Made by a program: the position numbers and the translations under genes. The notes under the pieces are model-generated. The model worked only from the letters and a program-made list of their open reading frames with translations, did not search any database and was not told where the DNA came from. This document shows, in pieces, positions 35,028-44,836 of a DNA stretch of 64,000 bases (position 1 is its first letter; every line of letters starts with the position of its first letter). Source of the stretch: Sulfurivermis fontis (GTDB taxonomy: Bacteria; Pseudomonadota; Gammaproteobacteria; Thiohalomonadales; Thiohalomonadaceae). The stretch spans positions 2,038,501 through 2,102,500 of the forward strand of contig NZ_AP018724.1 of assembly GCF_004001245.1 (NCBI RefSeq). The letters are read 5' to 3'.

Positions 35028-35632
35028 TTTTTCATCGCCCCCTTCAGCGCCTCACGGATAATCTCCTCCGAACTGCGTCCATCGGTGATCACGCCGCTCA
35101 CCATGCGACTGGCCTCGGGCGGTTTGTAGCCGAGGGCGACGAGGGCGCTGACGGCATCCTTCACTTCGTCACGGGAAATTTCGGCGCTGGGCAACGCCAT
35201 CACCACCGGCAGCACACCTGACTCCTGCCAGTCGGCCAGGCGATCGCGCATCTCCACAATCAAACGTTCGGCGGTCTTCTTGCCAATGCCGGGCAGGCGG
35301 GTGAGAGAGGCCGTGTCGTTTTCCTGGATGCAACGGGCGAAGGTATCGGCATTCATACCAGAGAGAATAGCAAGGGCCATCTTGGCTCCGACACCATTGA
35401 CCTTGAGCAGGGCACGGAACAGGCTGCGCTCACGCTCACTGGCAAAACCGAACAGCAGATGTGCATCCTCACGCACTACCAGATGGGTATGCAGAATCAC
35501 CTCACTGCCACTGGCCGGCAACTGGTAGAAGGTGCTCATCGGCGCCTCGACCTCATAACCGACGCCGCCCACCTCCAGCAACAGCTGCGGCGGCTTCTTG
35601 TCCAGCAGTTTGCCGCGTAAACGTCCAATCAT
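35024..35632 (-). CDS. ruvA: Holliday junction protein RuvA
   Basis: A 202-residue junction-binding protein: OB-fold N terminus ([20 protein letters not shown]), helix-hairpin-helix motifs ([38 protein letters not shown]) and a C-terminal domain III ([20 protein letters not shown]). The ATG at 35632 overlaps the ruvC stop; the longer frame upstream is a read-through of ruvC sequence. Confidence 0.96.
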   Translation of the reverse strand: MIGRLRGKLLDKKPPQLLLEVGGVGYEVEAPMSTFYQLPASGSEVILHTHLVVREDAHLLFGFASERERSLFRALLKVNGVGAKMALAILSGMNADTFARCIQENDTASLTRLPGIGKKTAERLIVEMRDRLADWQESGVLPVVMALPSAEISRDEVKDAVSALVALGYKPPEASRMVSGVITDGRSSEEIIREALKGAMKK

Positions 35633-36144
35633 CGCCGTCTTCTCGCCAGGGCCTGGGCTACCGTCAAATGCTGCAGCGTGTGCGCCGTGTGCACATGGCA
35701 CAGTGCCACGGCCAGGGCATCGGCGGCATCGGCCTGCGGCGGCGCGGGCAGCTTGAGCAGGGCCTGCACCATGTGCTGCACCTGCGCCTTGCCGGCCCGC
35801 CCATTACCTACCATGGCCTGCTTGATCTCCGCCGGTGTGTACTCGCTCACCGTCAGTCCTTCCATCAACACCGCGCACAACGCTGCGCCGCGGGCCTGCC
35901 CCAACTTGAGGGCCGAGTCGGCATTGCGTGCCATGAACACCCGTTCGATGGCCACATGCCGCGGCCGGTAGACCGCCACCACCTCGCGCAACTCCTCGAA
36001 TATCGATTTCAGGCGCCCGGTGAACTCGCCACCACCGACACGGATGCAGCCGCTGGCCACATACACGCTGCGCGGCCCGTCACGCTCGATGATGCCGAAG
36101 CCGGTGATGCGCGAGCCGGGATCGATCCCGAGAATGCGGGACAT
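35629..36144 (-). CDS. ruvC: Crossover junction endodeoxyribonuclease RuvC
   Basis: A 171-residue Holliday junction resolvase. The catalytic acid is in [14 protein letters not shown]; others are seen in [20 protein letters not shown] and [12 protein letters not shown]. The upstream in-frame ATG at 36204 lies in the repeat element and encodes an unrelated extension, so the ATG at 36144 is used. First gene of ruvCAB. Confidence 0.96.
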   Translation of the reverse strand: MSRILGIDPGSRITGFGIIERDGPRSVYVASGCIRVGGGEFTGRLKSIFEELREVVAVYRPRHVAIERVFMARNADSALKLGQARGAALCAVLMEGLTVSEYTPAEIKQAMVGNGRAGKAQVQHMVQALLKLPAPPQADAADALAVALCHVHTAHTLQHLTVAQALARRRR

Positions 36145-36244
36145 CAGAAACAAGTTCCAAGTGACAAGTGGCAGGTAACAAGAAAAGAGTTCGTGCGGCG
36201 GCACGCCGCACTCATCCCACTTGTAACTTGTAACTTGTATCTTG
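36145..36244. repeat. Inverted arrays of an ACTTGTA-like heptamer between ruvC and yebC
   Basis: The gap contains CAAGTTCCAAGTGACAAG at its left side and, inverted, CTTGTAACTTGTAACTTG and TATCTTGTCAC at its right, with a GCGGCGGCACGCCGC core between them. The right part is nearly three perfect copies of ACTTGTA. The two arms can pair into a long imperfect stem. It is the same style of element as at 44712-44836 and 46114-46258, but with a different unit. Confidence 0.7.
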
Positions 36245-36991
36245 TCACTGAATCTGAGCCATTACTTCATCACTGAACTCGGCGTTGCTGTAGACGTTCT
36301 GCACATCGTCGAGGTCTTCCAGCATGTCCACCAGCTTCATCACCTTTTCGGCATCCTCCAACGGCAGCTCGACGGTGGTGGCGGGGCGTTCGGTAACCTC
36401 GGCCACTTCCGGGGTGAGGCCGGCGGCGATCATCGCCTCCTTCACCTCGACAAAATTCTCCTGCGCGGTGATGACATCGATGCTGCCGTCGTCGTTGCTG
36501 ACCACATCATCGGCGCCAGCCTCCAAGGCCACCTCCATGATGCGGTCCTCGTCACTGCCGGCCGGATAGCTGAGCACACCGACACGGCTGAACAGGTAGG
36601 CTACCGAACCATCGGTGCCCAGATTGCCGCCGCATTTGGCAAAGGCATGACGCACCTCGGACACCGTGCGGTTGCGGTTATCGGTCAGGCAGTCGACCAA
36701 TATTGCGACACCGCCGGCACCGTAACCCTCGTAGCGGATCTGCTCGTAGTTCTCGCCCTCGCCCGCACCGGTGCCGCGCTTGATGGCGCGTTCGATGGTG
36801 TCCTTGGGCATATTGGCATCGAGCGCCTTGTCGATGGCGGTGCGCAGACGCGGGTTACCGCCGGGATCGCCCCCGCCCATGCGGGCGGCGACGGTGATTT
36901 CACGAATCAATTTGGTGAAAATTTTGCCGCGTTTGGCGTCCTGGCGCCCCTTGCGGTGCTGGATATTGGCCCATTTGCTGTGTCCGGCCAT
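36245..36991 (-). CDS. yebC: YebC/PmpR-family translational or transcriptional regulator
   Basis: A 248-residue protein of the universal YebC family, starting [20 protein letters not shown], with the diagnostic [12 protein letters not shown] and [20 protein letters not shown] segments. YebC proteins have been linked both to transcriptional control (PmpR) and to translation of difficult peptides. It normally lies upstream of ruvC, as here. Confidence 0.96.
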   Translation of the reverse strand: MAGHSKWANIQHRKGRQDAKRGKIFTKLIREITVAARMGGGDPGGNPRLRTAIDKALDANMPKDTIERAIKRGTGAGEGENYEQIRYEGYGAGGVAILVDCLTDNRNRTVSEVRHAFAKCGGNLGTDGSVAYLFSRVGVLSYPAGSDEDRIMEVALEAGADDVVSNDDGSIDVITAQENFVEVKEAMIAAGLTPEVAEVTERPATTVELPLEDAEKVMKLVDMLEDLDDVQNVYSNAEFSDEVMAQIQ

Positions 36992-37077
36992 GGTTACCTC
37001 GTCATAGGAATGCCGAAAAATGGCGGCATTTTACCATTAGCGGGGCAACGGCCGACAGCTTGCCGGCTTGGGATATC

Positions 37078-37437
37078 TCAAATTTCCCGATCAGGAAGCA
37101 GAATGGTGGTGCGATCCAGGCCGTGGCCGTCGTCGGTCTCGAAGGAAAATTCATAGTGGCCGATCCGGATCAGATCGCCCTGATGCAATACCTGGCGGGT
37201 CACCGGTTCGCCGTTGACCAGGGTGCCGTTGGTGCTCCCCAGGTCCTCCAGCACCACGTTGTGATAACCCTCCAGGTAAGGTGTCGACTCCAGGCGCAGC
37301 ACCGCATGGTGGGTGCTCACCGCCTGGTCGTCGAGACGGATATCGCTGTCGCCATGCCGGCCGACGGTGGTGCGGTCCCGCACCAGCGGATAACTGCGGA
37401 TGCCGACCCCCTCGTGCAGCAGCAACAGGCGCGCCAT
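37078..37437 (-). CDS. Small FHA-domain protein
   Basis: A 119-residue cytoplasmic protein that is essentially one FHA (phosphothreonine-binding) domain: TTVGRHGDSDIRLDDQAVST, HHAVLR and EDLGSTNGTLVNGEPV carry the conserved Gly-Arg, Ser, His and Asn residues. The ATG at 37437 follows the stop of the upstream FHA gene by four bases. It is the last gene of a kinase-phosphatase-FHA operon and probably reads phosphorylation by that kinase. Confidence 0.9.
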   Translation of the reverse strand: MARLLLLHEGVGIRSYPLVRDRTTVGRHGDSDIRLDDQAVSTHHAVLRLESTPYLEGYHNVVLEDLGSTNGTLVNGEPVTRQVLHQGDLIRIGHYEFSFETDDGHGLDRTTILLPDREI

Positions 37438-37441
37438 GGGT

Positions 37442-38074
37442 TCAGGAGACCTGTTGCTGGAACTCGAGGCGTACGCCAGCCACTTCCAGCACATCGCCGT
37501 TCTTCAGCGCCTGGCTGCTGGCACCGACAGGCTGATTGTTAAGGGTCGGCCCCCCCTGACTGTTGCCCACCGCCATCGGCACCAGGAAAAAGCCCTGTGC
37601 GCGCTTGGCCACCACGGCCACCTGTACCCCAGGCTTGCCCACGGTGTTGTAGGGCTTGTTCAGCTCCAGCATCTCGCCCGCCTTGGGGCCGTTGAGGATC
37701 TTCAGCTTGCCGACCATTTCCTTGGGACTTTTCAAGGACTCGCGCTGTGCCGAGGAAATGATGACGGTGGACTCCAGGGTCTGTGCCGCCTCATCGACGA
37801 ATTTCAGCTCGTGCTGGCCTATGCGCAGCACGTCGCCGTGGCGCAGCTGGCGCCGGTGCACGCGCTGGCCGTTGACCAGGGTGCCGTTGGTGCTGTCGAG
37901 GTCCTCCACGAACACCTCCTTGCCGAGGACATGGAACACGGCATGCTTGCCGCTTACCGTACCGTCATCCAGGTGCACGTCGTTGGAGGGTGCCCGACCC
38001 AGTGTGATCTTGGGTTGATCGAGGGTCAATTCATTGAGGGTCACGCCATCCAGCATGATGATCAGTTTTGCCAT
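37442..38074 (-). CDS. FHA-domain protein with second, degenerate FHA-like domain
   Basis: A 210-residue protein. The N-terminal FHA domain is canonical (KITLGRAPSNDVHLDDGTVS, GKHAVF, DLDSTNGTLVNGQRV). The C-terminal half (VGKLKILNGPKAGEMLELNK, PTLNNQPVGASSQALKNGDV) has FHA outline but lacks the usual Gly-Arg and Ser-X-X-His residues. A GTG at 38083 could add three residues; AAGGAG six to ten bases ahead favours the ATG at 38074. It is co-transcribed with the phosphatase. Confidence 0.9.
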   Translation of the reverse strand: MAKLIIMLDGVTLNELTLDQPKITLGRAPSNDVHLDDGTVSGKHAVFHVLGKEVFVEDLDSTNGTLVNGQRVHRRQLRHGDVLRIGQHELKFVDEAAQTLESTVIISSAQRESLKSPKEMVGKLKILNGPKAGEMLELNKPYNTVGKPGVQVAVVAKRAQGFFLVPMAVGNSQGGPTLNNQPVGASSQALKNGDVLEVAGVRLEFQQQVS

Positions 38075-38079
38075 GATGC

Positions 38080-38829
38080 TCACTCCTTCAGCGCCACTAC
38101 CCGCACCAGGATTACCGAGATATTGTCGTTGCCGCCGCAGCGGTTCGCCTCGGCCACCAACGCATCGGCAGCCACATCCAGATTATCCCTGTTATCCATC
38201 AGCAATTTTGCGATGCTGTTATCAGTCACCATGTCGTTGAGGCCGTCGGAGCACAACAGGTAGATGTCCCCCGGCTCGATCTCGTGGTGATGCACCTCCA
38301 CATCGACATTCGGCTCGATGCCGAGGGCGCGGGTAATCACATTTTTATTGACCGCATGGGCGGCCTCATCGGCCGTCATGAAACCGCTGGCGACCAGCTC
38401 CTGCAGCAGCGAGTGATCTGCAGTGAGCTGCGTCAGCTGCTCGCCACGCAAGCGATAGACACGCGAATCGCCGACATGGCCGATCATCACTCCCTTGCCG
38501 CGGAACAGTGCCAACGCCAACGTGGTGCCCATGCCGTTGAATATGACATCGCTGGCTGCCTTGTGCAGGATCTCCTTGTTGGCATCGGCGACGGCGTTCT
38601 GCATGCCCACCTCCTGCTCCAGCGTGTCGGCCGGCAGGTCACGCAGCAGCGGGTGCAGCACGGAGATCGCCAGGGCGCTGGCCACCTCACCGGCGTTATG
38701 CCCCCCCATGCCGTCGGCCAGCAGGGCCAGGCCCGCGCTGGCGTCCCAGGCGATCTGATCCTCGTTGTGCTCACGTGCGCAGCCCACGTCGGTACGCCCG
38801 CTCATCTGCAGTGTGGGTACACTATCCAC
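38080..38829 (-). CDS. PP2C-family protein phosphatase
   Basis: A 249-residue Mn/Mg-dependent Ser/Thr phosphatase. Metal-binding motifs are VGCAREHNEDQIAW, LLADGMGGHNAGEVAS, GHVGDSRVYRL, SDGLNDMV and GNDNISVILV. The start is a GTG at 38829; an in-frame ATG at 38805 (MSGRTDVGC) is an alternative. It lies two bases after the kinase gene stop and would reverse that kinase. Confidence 0.92.
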   Translation of the reverse strand: MDSVPTLQMSGRTDVGCAREHNEDQIAWDASAGLALLADGMGGHNAGEVASALAISVLHPLLRDLPADTLEQEVGMQNAVADANKEILHKAASDVIFNGMGTTLALALFRGKGVMIGHVGDSRVYRLRGEQLTQLTADHSLLQELVASGFMTADEAAHAVNKNVITRALGIEPNVDVEVHHHEIEPGDIYLLCSDGLNDMVTDNSIAKLLMDNRDNLDVAADALVAEANRCGGNDNISVILVRVVALKE

Positions 38830-38830
38830 C

Positions 38831-41410
38831 TCAGTGATCCTTGGTTATCTGCTGCTTGCAGCGACGCAGGGCATTGGCCAGATGATGGCCGCTCTGCACG
38901 CGTTTCTCGATATCTTTGTACAACGCCCGGTTGACGATGGTGCTGACACAGGCCGGCAGGTCCGGGCGCAGCACGCGCACGTCCACATGTTTCTCGTTGG
39001 CAATCTTGTACATCAGGCTGGCCAGTGAATCGGCCACGAAGGGCAGCTCACCGGTGAGCAGTTGGAAGAAGGTCACGCCGAGGGAGAACAGATCGGAGCG
39101 GCCATCCACCTTCTTGCCGGCCAGTTGTTCCGGCGACATGTAGGACGGGCTGCCCAGTACCGTGCCGGTCTTGGTCTTGCTGGAATCGACCAGGCAGGCA
39201 ACACCGAAATCGGTCACCTTCACCGTGCCGGTCTTCTCGTCGTACATGATATTGGCCGGTTTGATGTCGCGGTGTACCACCTGCTGCTGGTGGGCATAAT
39301 CCAGCGCCTCGGCCACCTTGATGATGATATCGAACACCTTCTCCGCCGGCAGCAGATTCTCCGGCCGGCACCAGGCCGACAGCGGTTTGCCCTGCAGGAA
39401 GTCCATGGCGATATAGGACAGGTCCTGCTCCTCGCCCACGTCATAGACCGTAACGATGTTGGGATGATTGAGCCGGCCTGCGGTCTCCGCCTCGCGGTAG
39501 AAGCGCGCCTTTACCTCGGCCAACTGCTCCTCGTCGAACTCCTGCGACAACGCCATGGTCTTGATGGCCACGGTGCGGCCGATACGGGGATCGCGCCCCA
39601 GGTACACCATGCCCATGGCGCCGCGGCCGATCTCGCGCTCCACCTGGTAGCGGCCCAGCATGGGCTTTTGCAGTTTGTCATAGCTGATGGCCAGGGTGCC
39701 GCCGCCGGTGTTGGCCGCGAAGCCCTTGCCGAGGGCGGTCATCTTCTCCATCTCCTGATTGAGACGGACGCGATCGCGGCTGTCGCGGAACGACGGCGCG
39801 TGCTCCAGGATGTAGTTGAACACACCCACGGCACGGTTGAACTGGCGCTTGCGCTCGAAATCGAGGCCGAGGTTGTAGAGCAGCTCCAGCAAACTCTCGT
39901 CCACCGCGCACTGGCGGAACTTCTCGAAGGCCGGATCGAACTGGCCCTGGGCCTGCAGCATCTGGCCCAGATTGCGGTTGGCGAGGTCGAGCTGACCACG
40001 CAACAGGTTGGAGCGCTCCTCCTGCAAGCGGCGCAATGCCAGAACCACGATACCTATCAGCAACGCCACCACCGGGACCATCAACGGCAGCCACAGCGAC
40101 TGGGTCGCCACCAGCAGGAAATGGGTATTGAGCAACAGGAACAGCAACACCAGGCTCAGGGCCAGGCCGGTGCCGAGGCGGAAACGCGGCAAGACGAACA
40201 TCAGATACAGCCCGACCAGCAGCAAGGCCGCCAACTGCGCCCACACCGCCCAAGCCGGCACACTGACCAGGTCGTTGTTGAGCAGGCTACTCACCACATG
40301 GGCACTGGCCACCACCGGCGCCATGGCCTCGCCGATGGGGGTATCCACCCGGTCCACCAGGGCGGGCACGGTGATGCCGACCAGCACGATCTTGCCGCGG
40401 AACTCCGCGTCATCCACCTCCTTGGCATACACAGCGGCAAAGGAATGGGTCTTGAACGGTGACCGATCGTCGCGGCCACGGTAATAGCGCGGATAGGCCT
40501 GCATGGCAGGATCGGTATGAAAGGTGGTGCCGTCCATGGTGACGCCGCGTCCGGGGGTGACAGTCAACGCACGATGATCCAGTTTCAGGCTATGGGCCGC
40601 CACCAGCAGGGAAAACGAGGGAAAGTAGCGTTCGCCGTACTGCAGAACCAGCGGCACCGCGCGCAGACTGTCGCCACCCAGGGGATAACCGTTGAGGTGA
40701 CCGATGCCGGCCGCCCCGGCGGCAATGGCCGGCACCGGCGGGAACAGCCGGTCGGCCGCCGTGGTGCGGGTGGTCAGCGCGCTGGGAACGAAGTCGAACC
40801 ACACCGGCCGGTTGGCCGCCACATCGCGCAGGGCAAAGGTATTTACCGTGTCATCCAGCCTCGGCAGTTGGGTGGGAGCCGCCGGGGCGAAGCGGTAGGG
40901 CATGCCGAAGACCACATTGCCCGCCTTGCGTGCACTGCGGCCGAAGGCGCCATCGGTATCGAGCCCCGCCTCGGCACGTCTGAGTACCTCCTGCACCGTG
41001 TCATCGGCGTATTCGTCACGCAAATGGCGCAGATACCCGAGGCCGTGCTGGTTCTCTGCGGTATCGAGCGGCAGGGCAAAACCGATGACTGCCGCCTTGG
41101 CGGCGTTGAGCTGATGGACCAGCTGGGCAAAACGATCACGCGGCCAGGGCCAGGGGCCGAGTCGCTCGAGGGAATCCTCGTCGATGGCGACGATCACCAC
41201 ATTGTCGTCGGCGGTACGGCTGCTGGTAAAACTCACCGCGAGATCGTAGGCCGCCCAGTCGAAGCGGGACAGGGGCTCGCTCCCCGCTGCCAGCAGGCAC
41301 AGCAGGGTTACGGCGAAACCGGGAAACCAACGCGCTTTCCAGAAGGGTTTCTTCACTCTCTCCACCGCCACAGCCCAGTTATTGTTCTGATACAGACTGC
41401 ACCGGGGCAT
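38831..41410 (-). CDS. CHASE2-domain membrane Ser/Thr protein kinase
   Basis: An 859-residue kinase. After an N-terminal helix comes a periplasmic CHASE2 domain (about 45-370, FDWAAYDLAVSFTSSRTADD, VVIVAIDEDSLERLGPWPWP), then three membrane helices (about 385-465) and a cytoplasmic region with a short helical-repeat stretch (FRQCAVDESLLELLYNLGLD). The kinase domain fills about 590-845: GRGAMGMVYLG, catalytic HRDIKPANIMYD, DFGVACLVD and SPSYMSPEQLAG. The whole chain of residues needed for activity is present. It heads an operon with PP2C and two FHA genes, a phospho-signalling set with no visible target. Confidence 0.93.
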   Translation of the reverse strand: MPRCSLYQNNNWAVAVERVKKPFWKARWFPGFAVTLLCLLAAGSEPLSRFDWAAYDLAVSFTSSRTADDNVVIVAIDEDSLERLGPWPWPRDRFAQLVHQLNAAKAAVIGFALPLDTAENQHGLGYLRHLRDEYADDTVQEVLRRAEAGLDTDGAFGRSARKAGNVVFGMPYRFAPAAPTQLPRLDDTVNTFALRDVAANRPVWFDFVPSALTTRTTAADRLFPPVPAIAAGAAGIGHLNGYPLGGDSLRAVPLVLQYGERYFPSFSLLVAAHSLKLDHRALTVTPGRGVTMDGTTFHTDPAMQAYPRYYRGRDDRSPFKTHSFAAVYAKEVDDAEFRGKIVLVGITVPALVDRVDTPIGEAMAPVVASAHVVSSLLNNDLVSVPAWAVWAQLAALLLVGLYLMFVLPRFRLGTGLALSLVLLFLLLNTHFLLVATQSLWLPLMVPVVALLIGIVVLALRRLQEERSNLLRGQLDLANRNLGQMLQAQGQFDPAFEKFRQCAVDESLLELLYNLGLDFERKRQFNRAVGVFNYILEHAPSFRDSRDRVRLNQEMEKMTALGKGFAANTGGGTLAISYDKLQKPMLGRYQVEREIGRGAMGMVYLGRDPRIGRTVAIKTMALSQEFDEEQLAEVKARFYREAETAGRLNHPNIVTVYDVGEEQDLSYIAMDFLQGKPLSAWCRPENLLPAEKVFDIIIKVAEALDYAHQQQVVHRDIKPANIMYDEKTGTVKVTDFGVACLVDSSKTKTGTVLGSPSYMSPEQLAGKKVDGRSDLFSLGVTFFQLLTGELPFVADSLASLMYKIANEKHVDVRVLRPDLPACVSTIVNRALYKDIEKRVQSGHHLANALRRCKQQITKDH

Positions 41411-41497
41411 TAAACCCTATACGGCGCGGCGGGGACAAGCCGGGTGGGGAAAACTGCCAAGGAATGTGACGGGAGGCACGGAACGGAGAACAGGCGG

Positions 41498-41608
41498 AAT
41501 GGCGGCCCCATAGGACGGACTGAAGTCCGCCCTATGGGGCCGCCATTTTCCAACGACGATAAGTCGTTGGAAAATGAAGCCAAGCGAAAATCACACTTTG
41601 CGCTTGGC
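41498..41608. repeat. Three consecutive hairpins between nadA and the kinase gene
   Basis: Hairpin 1: 16-base perfect arms AATGGCGGCCCCATAG (41498-41513) and its complement at 41532-41547, with a further GGACT/AGTCC pair inside. Hairpin 2: 14-base arms CATTTTCCAACGAC (41544-41557) and 41563-41576 around a five-base loop. Hairpin 3: eight-base arms GCCAAGCG (41579-41586) and 41601-41608. Hairpins 1 and 2 share four bases. The rest of the 296-base gap shows two GGATGGACTTAT-like copies near 41625 and 41683 and no gene. Confidence 0.85.
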
Positions 41609-41706
41609 GTGGTTTTGTCCACGGATGGACTTATGTCGCGCAGCCCAGGGAGGGGCGGGAGCGACCTGGGAAGTCCAGGATGGACTTATTCAGACCTTCC
41701 CTAATA

Positions 41707-42807
41707 TCACCGGGAACTGACCTCCAGCATGCGCTCCAGCGCCAGGCGCGCCAGCCGCGCCTCCTCCGGCGCCACCTTGATCTGGTTCACCACCTGACCG
41801 GCCACCAGATTGTCCAGGGTCCAGGCCAGATGCTGCGGATCGATGCGGAACATGGTGGAGCACATGCATACCGTGGGCGACATGAAGTGGACGTGCTTGT
41901 CCTGGTGCTTGAACTGTTCGTGCAGGCGGTTGACCAGGTTCAGCTCGGTCCCCACCAGCCAGCGCGTGCCGGGGGCGGACTCACGCACGGTCTGGATGAT
42001 GAACTCGGTGGAGCCGACGTAATCGGACTTCTGGCACACTTCGAACGGTGCTTCCGGGTGGGCGATGATCTTGGCGTCCGGATATTTGTCCTTGAAGCGA
42101 TCGATGTGTTCGGGACGGAACATCTGGTGCACCGAGCAGAACCCCTTCCACAGGATCATCTTCGCATCGCGGATCTGCTGCGCCGTCAGTCCCCCCATGG
42201 GCAGGTCGAACTCCCACACCACCATCTGCTCCAGCGGGATGCCCATGGTGTAGCCGGTGTTGCGGCCCAGATGCTGGTCGGGGAAGAACAGCACCTTCTC
42301 GCGCTGGGCGAAGGACCACTCCAGCACCTTGCGCGCGTTGGACGAGGTGCAGACGATGCCGCCGTGGCGGCCGCAGAAGGCCTTCAGGTCGGCGGCGGAA
42401 TTGATGTAGGTGACCGGCGTGATGGTTTCATCCGGATCGAGCACCGTGGCCAGTTCGCGCCAGGCGCGCTCGACGTTGGCCAGGTTGGCCATGTCGGCCA
42501 TGGAGCAGCCGGCGCCAAGGTCCGGCAGGATGGAAATCTGGTCGGGGCGCGACAGGATATCCGCCACCTCGGCCATGAAGTGCACGCCGCAGAACACGAT
42601 GTATTCCGCCTTCGACTGCGCCGCCTCGCGCGACAGCTTGAGCGAGTCGCCGGAGAAATCGGCGTGACGGAACACCTCTTCGCGCTGGTAGTGATGCCCC
42701 AGGATCACCAGGCGCTCGCCCAGCGCTTCCTTGGCGGCGACGATGCGCGCCTCGCACTCTTCGTCGCTCAGACCGGCATACTTCTCGATGGGCAACACTT
42801 CAGTCAT
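41707..42807 (-). CDS. nadA: Quinolinate synthase NadA
   Basis: A 366-residue [4Fe-4S] enzyme of NAD synthesis that condenses iminoaspartate with dihydroxyacetone phosphate. Likely cluster cysteines are in FCGVHFMAEVADIL, in IVCTSSNARKVLEW and in the C-terminal PTVCMCSTMFRI. Substrate motifs GHHYQREEVFRHADFSGDSL and FFPDQHLGRNTGY are present. The ATG at 42807 follows GAGAGGATGGC. Confidence 0.96.
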   Translation of the reverse strand: MTEVLPIEKYAGLSDEECEARIVAAKEALGERLVILGHHYQREEVFRHADFSGDSLKLSREAAQSKAEYIVFCGVHFMAEVADILSRPDQISILPDLGAGCSMADMANLANVERAWRELATVLDPDETITPVTYINSAADLKAFCGRHGGIVCTSSNARKVLEWSFAQREKVLFFPDQHLGRNTGYTMGIPLEQMVVWEFDLPMGGLTAQQIRDAKMILWKGFCSVHQMFRPEHIDRFKDKYPDAKIIAHPEAPFEVCQKSDYVGSTEFIIQTVRESAPGTRWLVGTELNLVNRLHEQFKHQDKHVHFMSPTVCMCSTMFRIDPQHLAWTLDNLVAGQVVNQIKVAPEEARLARLALERMLEVSSR

Positions 42808-42833
42808 GCCATCCTCTCAAAAAGCTCAACTCA

Positions 42834-44630
42834 TTACTCCTTGCCCTCGGCCTTCACCGGCTTGGCCACGCGCACGCCCAGCTCGACCAGCTGCTTGGGG
42901 TTCACCGTGGACGGGGCGCCGGTGAGCAGGCAGGCGGCGGACTGGGTCTTGGGGAAGGCCATCACGTCGCGGATCGACTTGGCGCCGGTCATCAGCATCA
43001 CCAGGCGGTCCAGGCCGAAGGCCAGGCCGCCATGCGGTGGGCAGCCGTACTTGAGGGCATCGAGCAAGAAGCCGAACTTCTCCTCCGCCTCCAACTGATC
43101 GATGCCGAGCTGGTGGAACACCTCCTGCTGCACCTCCTTGCGGTAGATGCGCATGGAACCGCCGCCCACCTCGGTGCCGTTCAGCACCATGTCGTAGGCG
43201 CGCGACAGGCAGTTGCCCGGGTCGTGGGCCAGCTTGTCCAGGTGTTCTTCCTTGGGCGCGGTGAAGGGATGGTGCAGCGACACCCAGCGGTTTTCCTTGT
43301 CGTCGAACTCGAACATCGGGAAATCCACCACCCACAGCGGACGCCACTGGCCTTCCAACAGGCCGAGGTCGTGACCGATCTTGATGCGCAGCGCACCGAG
43401 GGCCTCGGTGACCACCTTGGCCTTGTCGGCGCCGAAGAAGATCAGATCGCCGTTCTCGGCGCCGGTGCGCTCGATGAGGCCGGCGAGCGCCGCGTCGTGG
43501 ATGTTCTTGACGATGGGCGACTGCAGGCCGTCGCGGCCGGCGGCCTTGTCGTTGACCTTGATGTAGGCCAGACCCTTGGCGCCGTAGATGCCGACGAACT
43601 TGGTGTAGTCATCGATCTCCTTGCGCGACAGCTTCTCGCCGCCCTGCGGCACACGCAGCGCGGTGACGCGGCATTTGGCATCGTTGGCCGCACCGGCGAA
43701 TACCTTGAACTCCACGTCGCGCATCAGGTCGGCGACATCGGTCAGCACCAGCGGATTGCGCAGGTCCGGCTTGTCGGAGCCATAGCGGCCGATGGCCTCG
43801 GCATAGGTCATGCGCGGGAACGGGTTGGGCAGCGCCACCTCCAGCACCTGGGCGAACAGGTGACGGATCATGCCCTCCATCATGGTCATGATCTGCTCCT
43901 CGTCCATGAACGAGGTCTCGATGTCGATCTGGGTGAACTCGGGCTGGCGGTCGGCGCGCAGGTCCTCGTCACGGAAGCAACGCACGATCTGATAGTAGCG
44001 GTCCAGGCCGGACACCATCAGCAGCTGCTTGAATATCTGCGGCGACTGCGGCAGGGCGAAGAAACTGCCCTGGTGGGTGCGGCTCGGCACCAGGTAGTCG
44101 CGTGCGCCCTCCGGCGTGGCCTTGGTCAACATCGGCGTCTCGATGTCGAGGAAACCGTTGTCGTCCAGGTATTCGCGGATGGCGCGGGTAATCCTGGAGC
44201 GGAACTTGAGGCGCTCCAGCATGACCGGCCGGCGCAGGTCGACGTAGCGGTAACGCAGGCGCAGCTCCTCGGAGATCTCGTCGTCGCCGTCGTCGAGCTG
44301 GAACGGCGGGGTCTCGGAACGGTTCAGGATGGTCAGGGTCTTGCCCAGCACTTCCACCTGGCCGGTAGGCAGGTTGGCGTTCTCGGTGCCGTCCGGACGG
44401 CGGCGCACACGGCCTTTCAGGTGCAGCACATATTCGTTGCGCACCGCCTCGGCAAGGGCAAAGGTCTCCGGGGTATCCGGGTCGAACACCACCTGGACCA
44501 AACCCTCGCGATCGCGCAGGTCGATGAAGATCACGCCGCCGTGGTCGCGTCGGCGGTGCACCCAGCCGGACAACTCAACTTCCTGATCGATAAGGGATTC
44601 GTTCAAATGGCCGCAATAGTGGCTGCGCAT
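42834..44630 (-). CDS. aspS: Aspartyl-tRNA synthetase
   Basis: A 598-residue class II synthetase of bacterial length. It has the N-terminal anticodon-binding OB fold ([20 protein letters not shown]), motif 2 ([20 protein letters not shown]), the bacterial GAD insertion and motif 3 ([20 protein letters not shown]). Whether it is discriminating or also charges tRNA-Asn was not decided. Confidence 0.97.
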   Translation of the reverse strand: MRSHYCGHLNESLIDQEVELSGWVHRRRDHGGVIFIDLRDREGLVQVVFDPDTPETFALAEAVRNEYVLHLKGRVRRRPDGTENANLPTGQVEVLGKTLTILNRSETPPFQLDDGDDEISEELRLRYRYVDLRRPVMLERLKFRSRITRAIREYLDDNGFLDIETPMLTKATPEGARDYLVPSRTHQGSFFALPQSPQIFKQLLMVSGLDRYYQIVRCFRDEDLRADRQPEFTQIDIETSFMDEEQIMTMMEGMIRHLFAQVLEVALPNPFPRMTYAEAIGRYGSDKPDLRNPLVLTDVADLMRDVEFKVFAGAANDAKCRVTALRVPQGGEKLSRKEIDDYTKFVGIYGAKGLAYIKVNDKAAGRDGLQSPIVKNIHDAALAGLIERTGAENGDLIFFGADKAKVVTEALGALRIKIGHDLGLLEGQWRPLWVVDFPMFEFDDKENRWVSLHHPFTAPKEEHLDKLAHDPGNCLSRAYDMVLNGTEVGGGSMRIYRKEVQQEVFHQLGIDQLEAEEKFGFLLDALKYGCPPHGGLAFGLDRLVMLMTGAKSIRDVMAFPKTQSAACLLTGAPSTVNPKQLVELGVRVAKPVKAEGKE

Positions 44631-44684
44631 GGGGGAAAAGTCCTGTTACATCAAAAAGTAAAGGCGGGAATGGTACGGCCAGCG

Positions 44685-44711
44685 CCCCGCCAGCGCAAGG
44701 CGCTGGCGGGG
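44685..44711. terminator. GC-rich hairpin between aspS and the DUF502 gene
   Basis: CCCCGCCAGCG (44685-44695) and CGCTGGCGGGG (44701-44711) form a perfect 11-base stem with a five-base loop. It lies downstream of the DUF502 stop and upstream of aspS on the minus strand. A T-rich stretch (TTTACTTTTTG) follows about 15 bases after the stem, which is far for a classical terminator. Confidence 0.5.
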
Positions 44712-44836
44712 CCGGGTACGAGGGACCAGGGGCGAGATACAAGGATGGAGTGTGCTGCACGCACGGCCCATTTATATGAGGCGCTCGGGAAGCGGGCTCA
44801 TTCCCTCGTCCCTTGTACCTCGTCCCTCGTACCTTG
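44712..44836. repeat. Inverted GGTACGAGGGACGAGG-type repeat element
   Basis: The left arm (from about 44713) reads GGTACGAGGGACCAGGGG then CGAGATACAAGG. The right arm (about 44801-44836) is the inverted version, CCCTCGTCCCTTGTACCTCG then TCCCTCGTACCTTG. The right arm supplies the final codons of the DUF502 gene, giving the odd tail KQGTRDEVQGTRE. The element belongs to the same family as 46114-46258. Confidence 0.75.

Noticed and set aside
41498-41608. Simple rho-independent terminator of nadA
   Set aside because: There are three stems and no U-run after any of them on the minus strand, so I report it as a repeat cassette.
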